Origin: an uncultured Pseudomonadota bacterium
GTDB lineage: Bacteria > Myxococcota_A > Bradymonadia > Bradymonadales > GCA-2716585
DNA length: 34,471 bases
Direction of reading: 5' to 3'
Assembly (NCBI GenBank): GCA_937123825.1
Contig: CAKZKQ010000284.1
Coordinates: 1-34,471, forward strand
The position numbers and the translations under genes are program-made. The notes below the pieces were generated by a model. That model was not told the DNA's origin and did not search any database. It was given only the letters and a program-made list of their open reading frames with translations. Of the stretch, positions 1-8,368 are shown in pieces; the first letter of the stretch is position 1; every line of letters begins with the position of its first letter.

Positions 1-1
1 C

Positions 2-919
2 GCCGACGGCGGCTTTGACATGGAGGCGCTGGTCGAGAAGGTGGCCCGCTTTGACGTCAAGGCCATTGAGATCAAGCTCAGTCAGGGGGCCAAGCCCGGC
101 AAGGGCGGCGTGCTGCCCGCCGCCAAGGTCACCCCCGAGATCGCCGCCATCCGCGGAATCCCTGTGGGCAAGAGTTGCCTCAGCCCGTCCTACCACACCG
201 CCTTTGATGGTCCCGACAGCTTGCTGGACTTTGTGGAGTCCATTGCCGAGCGCACCGGGGTGCCGGTGGGGATCAAGTCGGCGGTGGGTGAGACGCGTTT
301 TTGGGACGAGTTGGCCCGGTTGATGTCTGAGACGGGGCGAGGCGTGGACTACATCGCCATTGATGGGGGTGAGGGCGGCACAGGGGCGGCGCCGTTGGTC
401 TTTTCGGACCACGTGGCGCTGCCGTTTTATCTGGCCATGTCGCGGGTCTACTCGATTTTTGCTCGCCAGGGGTTGGACGACAAGGTGATCTTTGTTGGTT
501 CAGGCCGTTTGGGTCTGCCCGACCGGGCGATGCTGGCCTTTGGGCTGGGATGCGACATGATTGCCGTGGCCCGCGAGGCGATGCTCTCCATCGGCTGCAT
601 TCAGGCCCAGAACTGTCACACGGGCCATTGTCCGGCGGGGGTGGCCACGCAAAACCGTTGGTTGATGCGGGGGCTGGATCCGACCTTGAAGGCGGCGCGT
701 CTGGCCAACTACATGACCGTCTTCAGGGCCGACGTGTTGGCGCTGGCCCACGCCTGCGGTGTGGCGCACCCATCGCTGGTGACGCTCGACGACCTGGAGA
801 TCCTTGATGGTCAGTTTGGGTCGCGGCTGGCGCGCGAGGCCTTTGCCTACAACGAGGGCTGGGGCGTGCCAGGGAAGACAGACCGCGAGCTTTTGCTGGA
901 GTTGATGACCCAGGCTTGA
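2..919 (+). CDS. FMN-binding glutamate synthase-family protein (C-terminal part, 5' end outside window)
   Basis: The reading frame is open from the first bases and ends with TGA at 917-919, so this is the C-terminal ~305 residues of a longer protein. It matches the FMN/Fe-S synthase domain of glutamate synthase (GltB domain 2): the IEIKLSQGAKPG segment, the FMN-phosphate loop DGGEGGTGAAP, and a C-x5-C-x4-C cluster motif (CIQAQNCHTGHC, first Cys codon at 596-598) that in this family binds a 3Fe-4S cluster. All key elements are intact. In glutamate synthase this domain reduces 2-oxoglutarate plus ammonia to glutamate. Many stand-alone homologues lack the glutaminase domain and have unproven substrates, so I name only the family. 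The missing N-terminus prevents deciding between a full GltB and a stand-alone protein. It converges on the YkgJ-type gene with only 6 bp between the stop codons. Confidence 0.9.
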   Translation, partial: ADGGFDMEALVEKVARFDVKAIEIKLSQGAKPGKGGVLPAAKVTPEIAAIRGIPVGKSCLSPSYHTAFDGPDSLLDFVESIAERTGVPVGIKSAVGETRFWDELARLMSETGRGVDYIAIDGGEGGTGAAPLVFSDHVALPFYLAMSRVYSIFARQGLDDKVIFVGSGRLGLPDRAMLAFGLGCDMIAVAREAMLSIGCIQAQNCHTGHCPAGVATQNRWLMRGLDPTLKAARLANYMTVFRADVLALAHACGVAHPSLVTLDDLEILDGQFGSRLAREAFAYNEGWGVPGKTDRELLLELMTQA

Positions 920-925
920 AGAAAG

Positions 926-2203
926 TCAGCGGCCGTTGAAGATCTCGGCCAGGACGCCGGCGTAGGCGACGCCGTGGATGGCGGAGAAGTCGGCGTTGAC
1001 GTCAAAGAAGGCCTCAAAGGCGGCGGCGTGGAAGAAGATTTTTTCGGCTGTGGCGATGGCGTCACCCAGGATTTCGGGGGTGACGGGCGAGTTGGCTTCT
1101 TCAGCTTGAGCCAGCGCGGTGGCCCAGACCAGGGTGAGGGCCAGCATGACCTCTGTCATGCCGGGGATGAGGCCGCCAAGGCTGACGGCCTGTGCGCGCA
1201 CGATCCTGTGGCTGGCGTAGGCGCCGAGCATGCCTTCGAGTTGGGGCATCTGGGGGACGAAGCGTTGTTGATGCAGGGACCAGAGTCTGGCGGCGATCAA
1301 CTCCATGGGGGCGTTGAGGTGGAGGTGGTCGATGATGGCGTTGAACCGGGCGGCGCGCGCTCTGGGGATGCCGACCTGGGCCATGCGCGCGAAGAAGCCG
1401 CGCACCGAGCGCGCGATGAGGGTGGGGTGCGCGGCTGAGAGTTCAGCGGCCTGGACCAGGAGCGCGGTGGCGTCGCGCTCGATGTTGGCAAAGAGCCGCT
1501 CGACGGTTTTGGCCTTGAGCGGGTTCTGGTGTTTGGTGCGCTGGAGCAGTTTTTCCAGAAAAAGTCGCCCCATCAGCAAGCGCAGCCCCAGCGGCACCCC
1601 CTCAATGGCCACAAAGTCCAGCAGCGCCGCCTCGATCTGATCGTAAGCCTCTCCATCGACCAGCTTGTCGCCCAGGAGCCACATCTTGGCCCCCGGGTTC
1701 ATGACCCACTCGGGGTGCTCGGCGGCCTGCTTGGCAAAGTCTGTCGGAGCGTCCACGAGGGTCATGGGTTTGGCAAAGCGCGTCCGCATCAGTTCCACCA
1801 GCGGCTTGCAGGAGAGCGCCGCGCCGATGGTCTGCGAGGTGGGTGAGTGGTGGCTGATGTTGGGGTAGGCGCGGCAGAGCCAGCCCTTGGTCTGGGCGCC
1901 AAAGTGTCGGTGCCAGTAACACAGGTTGTCCTCATCCAGAAAGACGCACGAGCCGTCATCGGTGTGTTTGATCGTGGCCCAGGAGCGCTCGTTGCGGTCT
2001 TCCAGGAGGGTGAAGGCGTTTTGTGCGCTGATGCGTCCGGGGTGGGGGCTGTGTTGGAGGTGGTGCTGGGCGCGTTTGAAGGCTGCTTTGTCGACGGTGA
2101 TGCGCCAGTCTTTGCAGCATTGTCCGCATCCGGTGCAGTCAAAGGCGGCGTAGAGCGGCAGGGTGCGTCGGGGTTTATGGGACGGTGCGCCGGGGGTCTG
2201 CAT
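926..2203 (-). CDS. YkgJ-family cysteine-cluster protein
   Basis: A 425-residue protein with the family's N-terminal CxxCxxCC signature (C23, C26, C29, C30) and a later Cys-containing stretch (CVFLDEDNLC...GWLCRAYP) typical of the YkgJ/UPF0153 zinc- or iron-binding fold. The remaining ~250 residues are mostly helical with no recognised domain, so this is a long member: many YkgJ proteins are 100-250 residues. The biochemical role is unknown and the bound metal is inferred only from the cysteines. I chose ATG at 2203 because AGGAG lies 8 nt upstream. The in-frame TTG at 2209 sits too close to that site. The gene lies downstream of the repeat island and converges with the glutamate-synthase-like gene. 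Confidence 0.8.
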   Translation of the reverse strand: MQTPGAPSHKPRRTLPLYAAFDCTGCGQCCKDWRITVDKAAFKRAQHHLQHSPHPGRISAQNAFTLLEDRNERSWATIKHTDDGSCVFLDEDNLCYWHRHFGAQTKGWLCRAYPNISHHSPTSQTIGAALSCKPLVELMRTRFAKPMTLVDAPTDFAKQAAEHPEWVMNPGAKMWLLGDKLVDGEAYDQIEAALLDFVAIEGVPLGLRLLMGRLFLEKLLQRTKHQNPLKAKTVERLFANIERDATALLVQAAELSAAHPTLIARSVRGFFARMAQVGIPRARAARFNAIIDHLHLNAPMELIAARLWSLHQQRFVPQMPQLEGMLGAYASHRIVRAQAVSLGGLIPGMTEVMLALTLVWATALAQAEEANSPVTPEILGDAIATAEKIFFHAAAFEAFFDVNADFSAIHGVAYAGVLAEIFNGR

Positions 2204-2675
2204 GGCCAACTCTCCTGGTGGCTGTTGTCGTTCCCGATCTTCGGCATTTGGGTGGGTGGACTGTAGCGGTTGGGTTTGGGGTGGTGTTCAGTCTGCGCGG
2301 TGCGGCGAGTTTGTGGGAGATGGGGGAGTGGATTTGGGGTGGGGTTTGTGGGGGCTGGGTGGGGGTTGTACGGGTGCCAGACATCCTGACGCGTGCCGGT
2401 GGTCACGGGGTTTTGCACTGTGCCTGGCCCCCTTTGGAAAGGTGCCTGGCACCGTTTGGGCAGTGTTTGGGTTTGGGGAGGTGGTGTGGGGTGCCGGGCG
2501 CCTTTTTGAAGGGGGATCTGGCTTGGACTTTGGGGGGATGGGGTTGGGCGTGGCGGATGGGTTGTACGGGTGCCAGACATCCTGACGGAGTGCCGTTTTC
2601 AGGGGCTTTGTCAGGGTGTCTGGCACCCGTACGGAGAGGTTTTGTCGGGGTGTCTGGCCCCCGTACAAAGTCCGC
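2204..2675. repeat. Noncoding repeat island with REP-like palindromes and G-rich runs
   Basis: This 472-bp gap contains four copies of a ~23-nt unit whose core is GGGTGCCAGACATCCTGAC. Two direct copies are identical over 29 nt (2363-2391 and 2559-2587). Two inverted copies lie at 2610-2632 (22/23 matches) and 2644-2666 (20/23). Between them sits a perfect 13-bp palindrome GGTGCCTGGCACC (2441-2453) and related fragments at 2420-2431 and 2490-2503. The second and third copies can fold into a long hairpin with a 23-nt loop. The short reading frames here are G-run translations with no recognisable protein. The arrangement resembles REP/BIME-type intergenic repeats. No transposase is present in the window. 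Confidence 0.75.
2564..2632 (-). terminator. Large hairpin from inverted repeat copies, possible terminator
   Basis: Arms 2564-2586 and 2610-2632 pair over 22 of 23 positions with a 23-nt loop. The hairpin lies about 45 bp downstream of the stop of the PQQ dehydrogenase gene (TGA at 2678-2676). A further inverted copy (2644-2666) begins only 9 bp after the stop. No clear U-tract follows in the direction of transcription, so intrinsic termination is uncertain; mRNA 3'-end protection is an alternative. Confidence 0.4.
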
Positions 2676-4970
2676 TCAAGGGCACTGCTGGAGGCCTTCG
2701 ATCCAGGTGTGCATCAGGTCGAGGCCTTCGGCGTCCAGTTCGGCGCTGCCCAGCGGTGGCATGCGGAAGCTGCGCAGTGTTTCCATGCGGTGGTAGATGA
2801 GTGATTTGTCGGGGTCGCCGGGGACGATGAGGCGAGTTTGGTCGCCGTTTTGGATGTACCAGGGCCATCCGGCCTGGGGCGGTGCGTCGCACATGGCGGC
2901 GTCTTTGAAGGCAGTGGTGTAGCGCAGGTCGACGTCTCCGCGTCCGGTGTTGGCGCCGGGTTGGTGGCAGGAGGCGCAGTTGGCGTGGAGGTAGGCGCGG
3001 GCGCGGTCTTCAACGGAGGCGTCGCTGCCAAGCGGCGAGGGCATTTGGGGCAGCGTGTCGGCGTGGAGGTCGGCCAGCTCGGTCAGTTCGGGTGAGAAGA
3101 AGTCGTGGTCGAGGAGCCACTGGAGTTGGTTGACGATGGAGCCGTCGCCGGGGTCGAAGGTGCGGTTGAGTTGGAGGACTTCGAGGCCCAGGGAGCGTCC
3201 GGCGGCCTGGGTGTGGCAGGCCATGCATTGTCCGCGCGAGGGGTAGGTCCAGCGCATGCCGTTTGGCAGCTCGACGGTTTTGCCCAGGTCGAGCAGGGCG
3301 GCGTCGGTTTGGGCTTCGTTCCATTCGTAGGAGTAGCCGGCCCAGCCGTCTTCGTGGTGCACGAGCAGGCGCGTTTCGTGGTAGTGGTCGTCGTATTTGA
3401 AGTGTTTGATGAGGACGGAGCCGCGCGGGAAGAGCAGGTCGCCGGTGTCGTCGACGGTGATGCGTCGGTTGTCGGGGATGGCCATGAAGCGCTCTTTTTG
3501 GGAGCCGTCGGACCAGAGCGGGGCCTGGACGTCGTAGACAAAGACGCCCTGGGCGGGTTTGCGTGCGTCCTGGGGGTCGAAGCAGCCGGTCAGCGAGAGT
3601 GATCTGGGGAAGGTGTCGGGGGTTTGCGGTGCGGGGACGATCTGGAGGATCTGGCCTTCGTTTTCGCGGGAGTAGCTCACGACGTAAAGTTCGCCGTCGG
3701 GTCCCTGGGCGAAGGAGGAGACGTTGACGCCGGATTCGAGTTGGAGTGAGACGATGGCGGGTTGTTGGTCGGTGCGCGCGGCCCAGATGTTGCCGTTGAT
3801 GTAGTCGGCAAAGAGGTAGGCGCCGTCGATGGCAGGGATTTGGTTGCCTCGGTAGACGTAGCCGCCGGTGATGGAGCGCCCTTCGGTGTGGCTGTAGGCG
3901 TAGAAGGGGGCGATGGTGTCGCCGGGGTCACAGTCGGAGCCGTTGAATTTGTTGCACTCGTTGCCTTCGAGGATGGGCCAGCCGTAGTTGCCGCCGCGCT
4001 CGATGACGTTGACCTCTTCCCAGTCTTCGTTGCCGACGTCGGCGGCCCAGAGTTGTCCGTTGTCGCGGTCAAAGGAGAAGCGCCAGACGTTGCGCAGGCC
4101 CATGGCCCAGATCTCGGGGGCCAGGGTGTCTGGGAAGGGGTTGTCTGGGGGGATGGCGTAGGGTTTGTTGCGTTCTGTGTCGATGTTGTCGGGGTCGATG
4201 CGCAGGATGCTGCCTTTGGGGTCGTTGGTGCGCTGCGCGCTGACGGAGGAGCCGGGCGTGCCGCCGTCGCCAACGGCGAAATAGAGCATGCCGTCGGGTC
4301 CAAAGAGGGCCTGGTTGCCGTTGTGCGCGGCGACGGGCTGTGGGACGTCGATGAGGACGGTTTCGCTTTGTGGGTCGCCGGTGAGGCCTCGATCGGGGGA
4401 TTGGAAGCGTGCCAGGCGCGATTGGAAGAGTCGGCCGCCGCCGGGGGCGGAGTAGACCAGGAAGAAGGTGCCGTTGTTGGCAAAGTCGGGGTGGAAGGTC
4501 AGGTGCATGAGCCCGGCTTCGCGGTGTTCCTTCCAGATATTGTCGGCGATGTTGATGAAGACGGTGGCCTGGGTGTCATCCTGGTGGAAGGTGTGGACGA
4601 GTCCGCTTTGGTGGACGGTGTACCAGCGCCCGGGTTGGTGGGGTGATGGCACGAGCGCGACCATTTCGTTGGTTTGCGCCGGGGTGAGGATGTTTTCAAA
4701 GACAGGCTGGAGGGCGATGTCGCCGGGGGGCGGCGGGCGGTTTGGGGCCAGGCAGGCGGTGTTTGAGGGGCGCGCCTGGGGTGGGTCATAGTCCATGTCG
4801 TCGCCAGGGTCGTCGGGGTCTTCTTCGTCTTCCTGGTTGTCTTCGACGGCGTCTTCGGAGACCGGTGGGAGTTGATCGAGTTTTGGGGAGTTGTCGCAGC
4901 CGGTGGCGATCACGAGCAGCGTCAGGAGCGCCGTCCAGCTCCAGCTTTGGCCAGTGGTGTTTATGGTCAC
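2676..4970 (-). CDS. PQQ-dependent sugar dehydrogenase fused to diheme cytochrome c domain, lipoprotein
   Basis: A 764-residue lipoprotein. The signal peptide ends in lipobox IATGC (C25) and is followed by an acidic Asp/Glu/Pro linker (~30-65). Residues ~85-445 form a soluble aldose/glucose dehydrogenase (GSDH, YliI-like) beta-propeller, with an AHNGNQ...FGPDG stretch holding the expected active-site His, and GLRNVWRFSFD. Residues ~455-764 match the SO2930/HNE_0200-type domain with two heme sites, CMACH (C582-H586) and CASCH (C665-H669), plus a later FRMPPLG that could supply a Met ligand. The expected activity is PQQ-dependent oxidation of a sugar, with electrons passed to the attached hemes in the periplasm. 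The substrate cannot be read from sequence. The start is GTG at 4970; no in-frame ATG exists before the lipobox and the ribosome site is weak. A perfect TATAAT lies 75 nt upstream. Confidence 0.9.
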   Translation of the reverse strand: MTINTTGQSWSWTALLTLLVIATGCDNSPKLDQLPPVSEDAVEDNQEDEEDPDDPGDDMDYDPPQARPSNTACLAPNRPPPPGDIALQPVFENILTPAQTNEMVALVPSPHQPGRWYTVHQSGLVHTFHQDDTQATVFINIADNIWKEHREAGLMHLTFHPDFANNGTFFLVYSAPGGGRLFQSRLARFQSPDRGLTGDPQSETVLIDVPQPVAAHNGNQALFGPDGMLYFAVGDGGTPGSSVSAQRTNDPKGSILRIDPDNIDTERNKPYAIPPDNPFPDTLAPEIWAMGLRNVWRFSFDRDNGQLWAADVGNEDWEEVNVIERGGNYGWPILEGNECNKFNGSDCDPGDTIAPFYAYSHTEGRSITGGYVYRGNQIPAIDGAYLFADYINGNIWAARTDQQPAIVSLQLESGVNVSSFAQGPDGELYVVSYSRENEGQILQIVPAPQTPDTFPRSLSLTGCFDPQDARKPAQGVFVYDVQAPLWSDGSQKERFMAIPDNRRITVDDTGDLLFPRGSVLIKHFKYDDHYHETRLLVHHEDGWAGYSYEWNEAQTDAALLDLGKTVELPNGMRWTYPSRGQCMACHTQAAGRSLGLEVLQLNRTFDPGDGSIVNQLQWLLDHDFFSPELTELADLHADTLPQMPSPLGSDASVEDRARAYLHANCASCHQPGANTGRGDVDLRYTTAFKDAAMCDAPPQAGWPWYIQNGDQTRLIVPGDPDKSLIYHRMETLRSFRMPPLGSAELDAEGLDLMHTWIEGLQQCP

Positions 4971-5044
4971 GATCTTTGTCTCGGGTGTGGTGCGGGTGTC
5001 AGGTCCGGTTTGACGAGTGTGCTCGTGTCGGGTCCTGGGGAGAC

Positions 5045-5050
5045 ATTATA
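5045..5050 (-). promoter_or_regulatory. -10 element (TATAAT) upstream of the PQQ dehydrogenase gene
   Basis: Reading leftwards, TATAAT occupies 5050 to 5045, 75 nt before the GTG at 4970. No convincing -35 hexamer lies 16-18 nt upstream, so activator dependence is possible. An imperfectly spaced palindrome ACGAGTGTGCTCGT (5013-5026) sits just downstream of the predicted start point and could be an operator. Confidence 0.45.
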
Positions 5051-5092
5051 GGGGATCGCGGTGCCTTTTGCTGGTTCTTGTGGGGGTGGGGG

Positions 5093-5785
5093 TCACCAGG
5101 TTTCGAGGTTGGGGCGCAGGTCGACCTCAAAGGACCAGGCAGAGCGGGGTTGTTGGACGAGGTTGTGGGCGGCCTGGGCGATGTGGGCGGGGTCGATGCG
5201 CGTGGGGGCCTGCGGGTCGGTGTTTTCGTGGGGGTTTTCGATCATGCCGTCGACGATGAGCAGGGCGACGTGGACGCCGCTGGGCCACAGGTGGCGAGCC
5301 ATGGACTGGGCCAGGCTGCGCTGGGCGGCTTTGGCGGGGGCGAAGGCGGTGGTGAAGGGTTTTCCGCGCAGGGAGGCGGTGGCGCCGACGATGATGATGG
5401 CGCCGTGGCCGCGGCTTTTCATGCCGGGGATGACCTGCTGGGAGGTCAGGAAGGTGCCCATGGCGTTGACGCGCCAGGAGAACTCAAAATCCTGGGGTTT
5501 GAGCTCTTCGATGTTGCCCCAGACGCCCGAGCCAGCATTGTAAATGAGGACATCGACGGGGCCGAGATCGTTTTCGACGGCGGTGAAGGCCTCCGAGACT
5601 GCCTGCGGGTCGGTGACGTCGCAGGCGTAGGCTTTGGCGTCTTGGAGTTCGGTGGCCAGGGTGCTGGAGAACTGCGTTTTGCGGGACAATAGGGCGACGG
5701 CGTAGCCCTCTTTGTCAAAATGGCGCGCAAAGGCGGCGCCGTTCATGGGGCCGATGCCGACGACGGCGCAGACGGGCTTGTTCAT
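5093..5785 (-). CDS. SDR-fold protein with Phe in place of the catalytic Tyr (SDR_c10-like)
   Basis: A 230-residue short-chain dehydrogenase fold with an atypical glycine-rich loop (VVGIGPMNGAA, 8-18), a D-V-T nucleotide-contact segment (57-59) and NAG (83-85). The catalytic YxxxK is FAPAK (F148, K152) and the residue aligned with the catalytic Ser is Ala (A135, in GATAS). This combination (poor Gly motif, Phe for Tyr, Lys kept) is the hallmark of the classical SDR subgroup 10, whose reaction is unknown. It may bind NAD(P) without ordinary ketoreductase chemistry. ATG at 5785 is preceded by AGGA at suitable spacing. It lies between the FHA-DUF4388 gene and the PQQ dehydrogenase gene on the same strand, but gaps of 133 and 122 bp and a separate -10 downstream argue against one tight operon. 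Confidence 0.88.
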   Translation of the reverse strand: MNKPVCAVVGIGPMNGAAFARHFDKEGYAVALLSRKTQFSSTLATELQDAKAYACDVTDPQAVSEAFTAVENDLGPVDVLIYNAGSGVWGNIEELKPQDFEFSWRVNAMGTFLTSQQVIPGMKSRGHGAIIIVGATASLRGKPFTTAFAPAKAAQRSLAQSMARHLWPSGVHVALLIVDGMIENPHENTDPQAPTRIDPAHIAQAAHNLVQQPRSAWSFEVDLRPNLETW

Positions 5786-5846
5786 GGTGTGTTCCTGTGG
5801 GTGCGGGGGATGCGGTCAGGGGTCCGGAGTTTTGGAGGGGCAATGT

Positions 5847-5867
5847 GGACACACGGGGGGTGTGTTC
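5847..5867 (-). terminator. Short hairpin after the FHA-DUF4388 gene
   Basis: On the minus strand GAACACAC and GTGTGTCC face each other around a C-rich loop (7 of 8 pairs). It is located about 50 bp after the stop of the FHA-DUF4388 gene and 60 bp before the SDR start. No U-tract follows, so this is a weak terminator call. Confidence 0.25.
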
Positions 5868-5918
5868 AATGGTTGGGATGGGGTTTTGGAGGGGAGGGGG
5901 CTGCGGAGCAGTGGGGGG

Positions 5919-6884
5919 TCACTGGATGACGTAGATGTAGTCGTTTTGCAGCAGGTAGACCAGGTCCTGGTAGGTCTCAAGGTCGCTGGCCAGCGAGGTG
6001 TTGAGGATGGTCTCGACCAGGACGCAGTTGTGAACGAGCTGCATGGTGTCGAGCAGCTCGGGGGTCAGGGCGCGCAGCGGGGGGATGAGGGGCTGTCGGA
6101 TGGCCAACTGGGCCTCGTAGGGCGGGACGCTGGGACCGAGGTTGCGGATCTCATCGAGGTAGCGCATGCCGTCCATGAGCAGGTGCTCGGTGGAGGCTTC
6201 CATTTCTTCGGGGAAGGCTTGATCGACGGGTTGCTCAAGCGAAAAAGTGCCGCTGGTCCAGTCGAGCAGTCGGTAGAAGGCCTTGTAGGGGGAGATGTCA
6301 GGCGCGGTGGAGATGGCGGTGTAGTAGGCGCGTCCGTCGCGCAGGTAGATCTGTGCGTTTTTGACGGGGGTGTTGATGGCCAACACGCCGCTCTTCTTGG
6401 AGGTGCTAAAGAGTTGGAGCAGGTCGGGCAGGGGGACTTCGTCGATCAGACCCGAGATGGCGCCAGTGACCGTGGTGCCGCCGTGGCGCGCGGGTCTGGG
6501 GACGCTGTTGCTGGGGGTCTGATAGGATTCGTCGGGCAGCTCCTGGATGTCGGTGCCGCCGGTGGTCTCTTCGTCGCTGGCGGCCACGAGCTTGATGATG
6601 CTGGTGCCAACCAGAATGCGATCGCCCTCTTTAAGGCGCTTCTTGCTGATCTTCTCGCCGTTGACGAAGGTGCCGTTGGTGCTGCCCAGGTCTTCGATGT
6701 AGAGTTCGCCGCCGTGGGTGGTGATTTTGGAGTGCTGTCGAGAAACCATGTCTTCGACCAGCACCATATCCAGGTCACTGCTGCGACCGATGATGATCTC
6801 GGAGTCGAGCTTCAGGGCATACTCCCCACCCTGGTATTTGCCCGAGATGAATTTCAGGACGTAGCCGCTCGCTTGGGCGTTCAA
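5919..6884 (-). CDS. FHA domain-DUF4388 (PATAN-like) signalling protein
   Basis: A 321-residue cytoplasmic protein. Residues ~8-100 are an FHA phosphothreonine-binding domain with all recognition residues: G33-R34, S48, H51, N70, N75. A ~40-residue Gly/Pro/Thr linker follows, then a DUF4388/PATAN-like domain (~143-260; LPDLLQLFSTSKKSGVL and a YLRDGRAYYT strand). The C-terminal ~60 residues are helical. FHA domains dock Thr-phosphorylated partners of Hanks-type kinases; DUF4388 occurs widely in deltaproteobacterial signalling proteins but its ligand is not established. TTG at 6884 is chosen because AGAGG is 5 nt upstream and the protein then begins just before the first FHA strand. A 16-bp perfect palindrome lies 42 bp upstream of the start. 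Confidence 0.88.
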   Translation of the reverse strand: MNAQASGYVLKFISGKYQGGEYALKLDSEIIIGRSSDLDMVLVEDMVSRQHSKITTHGGELYIEDLGSTNGTFVNGEKISKKRLKEGDRILVGTSIIKLVAASDEETTGGTDIQELPDESYQTPSNSVPRPARHGGTTVTGAISGLIDEVPLPDLLQLFSTSKKSGVLAINTPVKNAQIYLRDGRAYYTAISTAPDISPYKAFYRLLDWTSGTFSLEQPVDQAFPEEMEASTEHLLMDGMRYLDEIRNLGPSVPPYEAQLAIRQPLIPPLRALTPELLDTMQLVHNCVLVETILNTSLASDLETYQDLVYLLQNDYIYVIQ

Positions 6885-6925
6885 GGCGACCTCTTTGTCT
6901 AAGCGTTGGAGGTTGACACCGGGGC

Positions 6926-6941
6926 GTTGGTCACGACCAAC
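6926..6941. promoter_or_regulatory. 16-bp perfect palindrome, candidate operator
   Basis: GTTGGTCACGACCAAC has 7-bp arms and a 2-nt centre. It lies between the candidate promoter (7015-7044) and the TTG start at 6884, in the untranslated leader of the FHA-DUF4388 gene. Its size and symmetry fit a dimeric HTH repressor site or a small leader hairpin. The binding protein is unknown. Confidence 0.45.
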
Positions 6942-7014
6942 ACCATGGACTCACACAGTCTTCCGGTATGGAACCTCGTCGTCAGCTTGCTACCACCAGT
7001 TTCCACACCGGATT

Positions 7015-7044
7015 TGAGTAGACCACCGATGGCCTGCAAGTCAA
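7015..7044 (-). promoter_or_regulatory. Candidate sigma70-like promoter for the FHA-DUF4388 gene
   Basis: Reading leftwards, TTGACT (7044-7039), an 18-nt spacer and TACTCA (7020-7015). The predicted leader is about 125 nt and contains the palindrome at 6926-6941. Confidence 0.4.
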
Positions 7045-7808
7045 GATCCCTGCGTCCATTTAAAGTCCATGGGCGTAGGATAAAAAGGGGCATTGTGGTG
7101 CAGTGTGGTACGTCCCCTGCGGTTGAAAGTTGGGTTTTGAGAGCAGTGGACAGGGCATTGATCCCGTATTGGACGGTGTTGGTGGCCTTGGAAAGGGGTT
7201 TTAGGGGGCCTGCGGGGGGTTCAAAAAGGCCGTGGTGGTGGGATTGGCTGGTGTGGGGGTATATGTTGGGTGTGTGGGCGCTGCGACAGCATGTGTGACC
7301 GGCTTGCACAGCGCAGAGGTTCATGAGGCAAACAAGAGAGCGTGGGGATGTCACAGACGCTTTGGGTGGCCGTGGGGTGTTTGACGCTGGGGGCGGCGCT
7401 GTGGTGGTGGTCGCGGCGCGGCGTGGGGCGTTGGGAGTTGGAGGCGCTGCGGCGCGGCTTGCGGCTGCCGTTGGCGCGTCAGTTGTGGCGCCAGTCGTTG
7501 ATGCCGCAGATCGGCACGCCGGGCGGCAGCGCGCTCTTGCCCATTTTGGGGTTTGAGCTTTATTCGGCGCCGATGCGCGCGATCTACGATCGGTCGCGGG
7601 CGCTGGATGCGGCGCTCTTGAGGGTGTTGCTGCGCGACCCGGAGGATCGGGCGCGGCTGGAGCACGTGGAGCGGATGCAGCGCCGGACGCGGGCAGTGCG
7701 CAGAGCGCTGATGTTGTCGTTGATGGCGCAGTCGGGCGCGATCGCCGGGCCAGAGGCGGAGTTGGAGGCGTTGGAGGACGTGCTCGATGAGGTGGAGCGC
7801 GGCGTGGA

Positions 7809-8276
<468 letters not shown>

Positions 8277-8327
8277 TGGCCCTCTCTTGCCAGTCTGCTG
8301 CCTCGCGCTGGAAATAAACGCCCGACG

Positions 8328-8357
8328 ACGATAGGCCAACGCTGCGCAAGACGTCAA
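8328..8357 (-). promoter_or_regulatory. Sigma70-like promoter for the Cys-rich regulator
   Basis: Reading leftwards, TTGACG (8357-8352), an 18-nt spacer and TATCGT (8333-8328). The predicted leader is about 45 nt. The -35 is symmetric with the -35 of the divergent promoter, 11 bp away. Confidence 0.55.
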
Positions 8358-8368
8358 GGCGCCTGAGC

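Larger units (their letters stand above)
6885..7347. other. 463-bp divergent intergenic region
   Basis: This region separates the leftward FHA-DUF4388 gene from the rightward small membrane-protein gene. It holds a candidate leftward promoter (7015-7044), a palindrome (6926-6941), an A/T-rich patch around 7056-7086 and G-runs around 7195-7230. The reading frames that cross it lack a start with ribosome site and have no recognisable protein features. I could not identify a convincing rightward promoter. Confidence 0.6.

Noticed and set aside
5712..6902. 396-codon rightward frame opposite the FHA-DUF4388 gene
   Set aside because: Gly/Val/Asp-rich mirror of the coding strand; the minus-strand frame has intact FHA residues.
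6906..7298. 130-codon rightward frame in the 463-bp gap
   Set aside because: No ribosome site, no recognisable features and it crosses the candidate promoter and palindrome.
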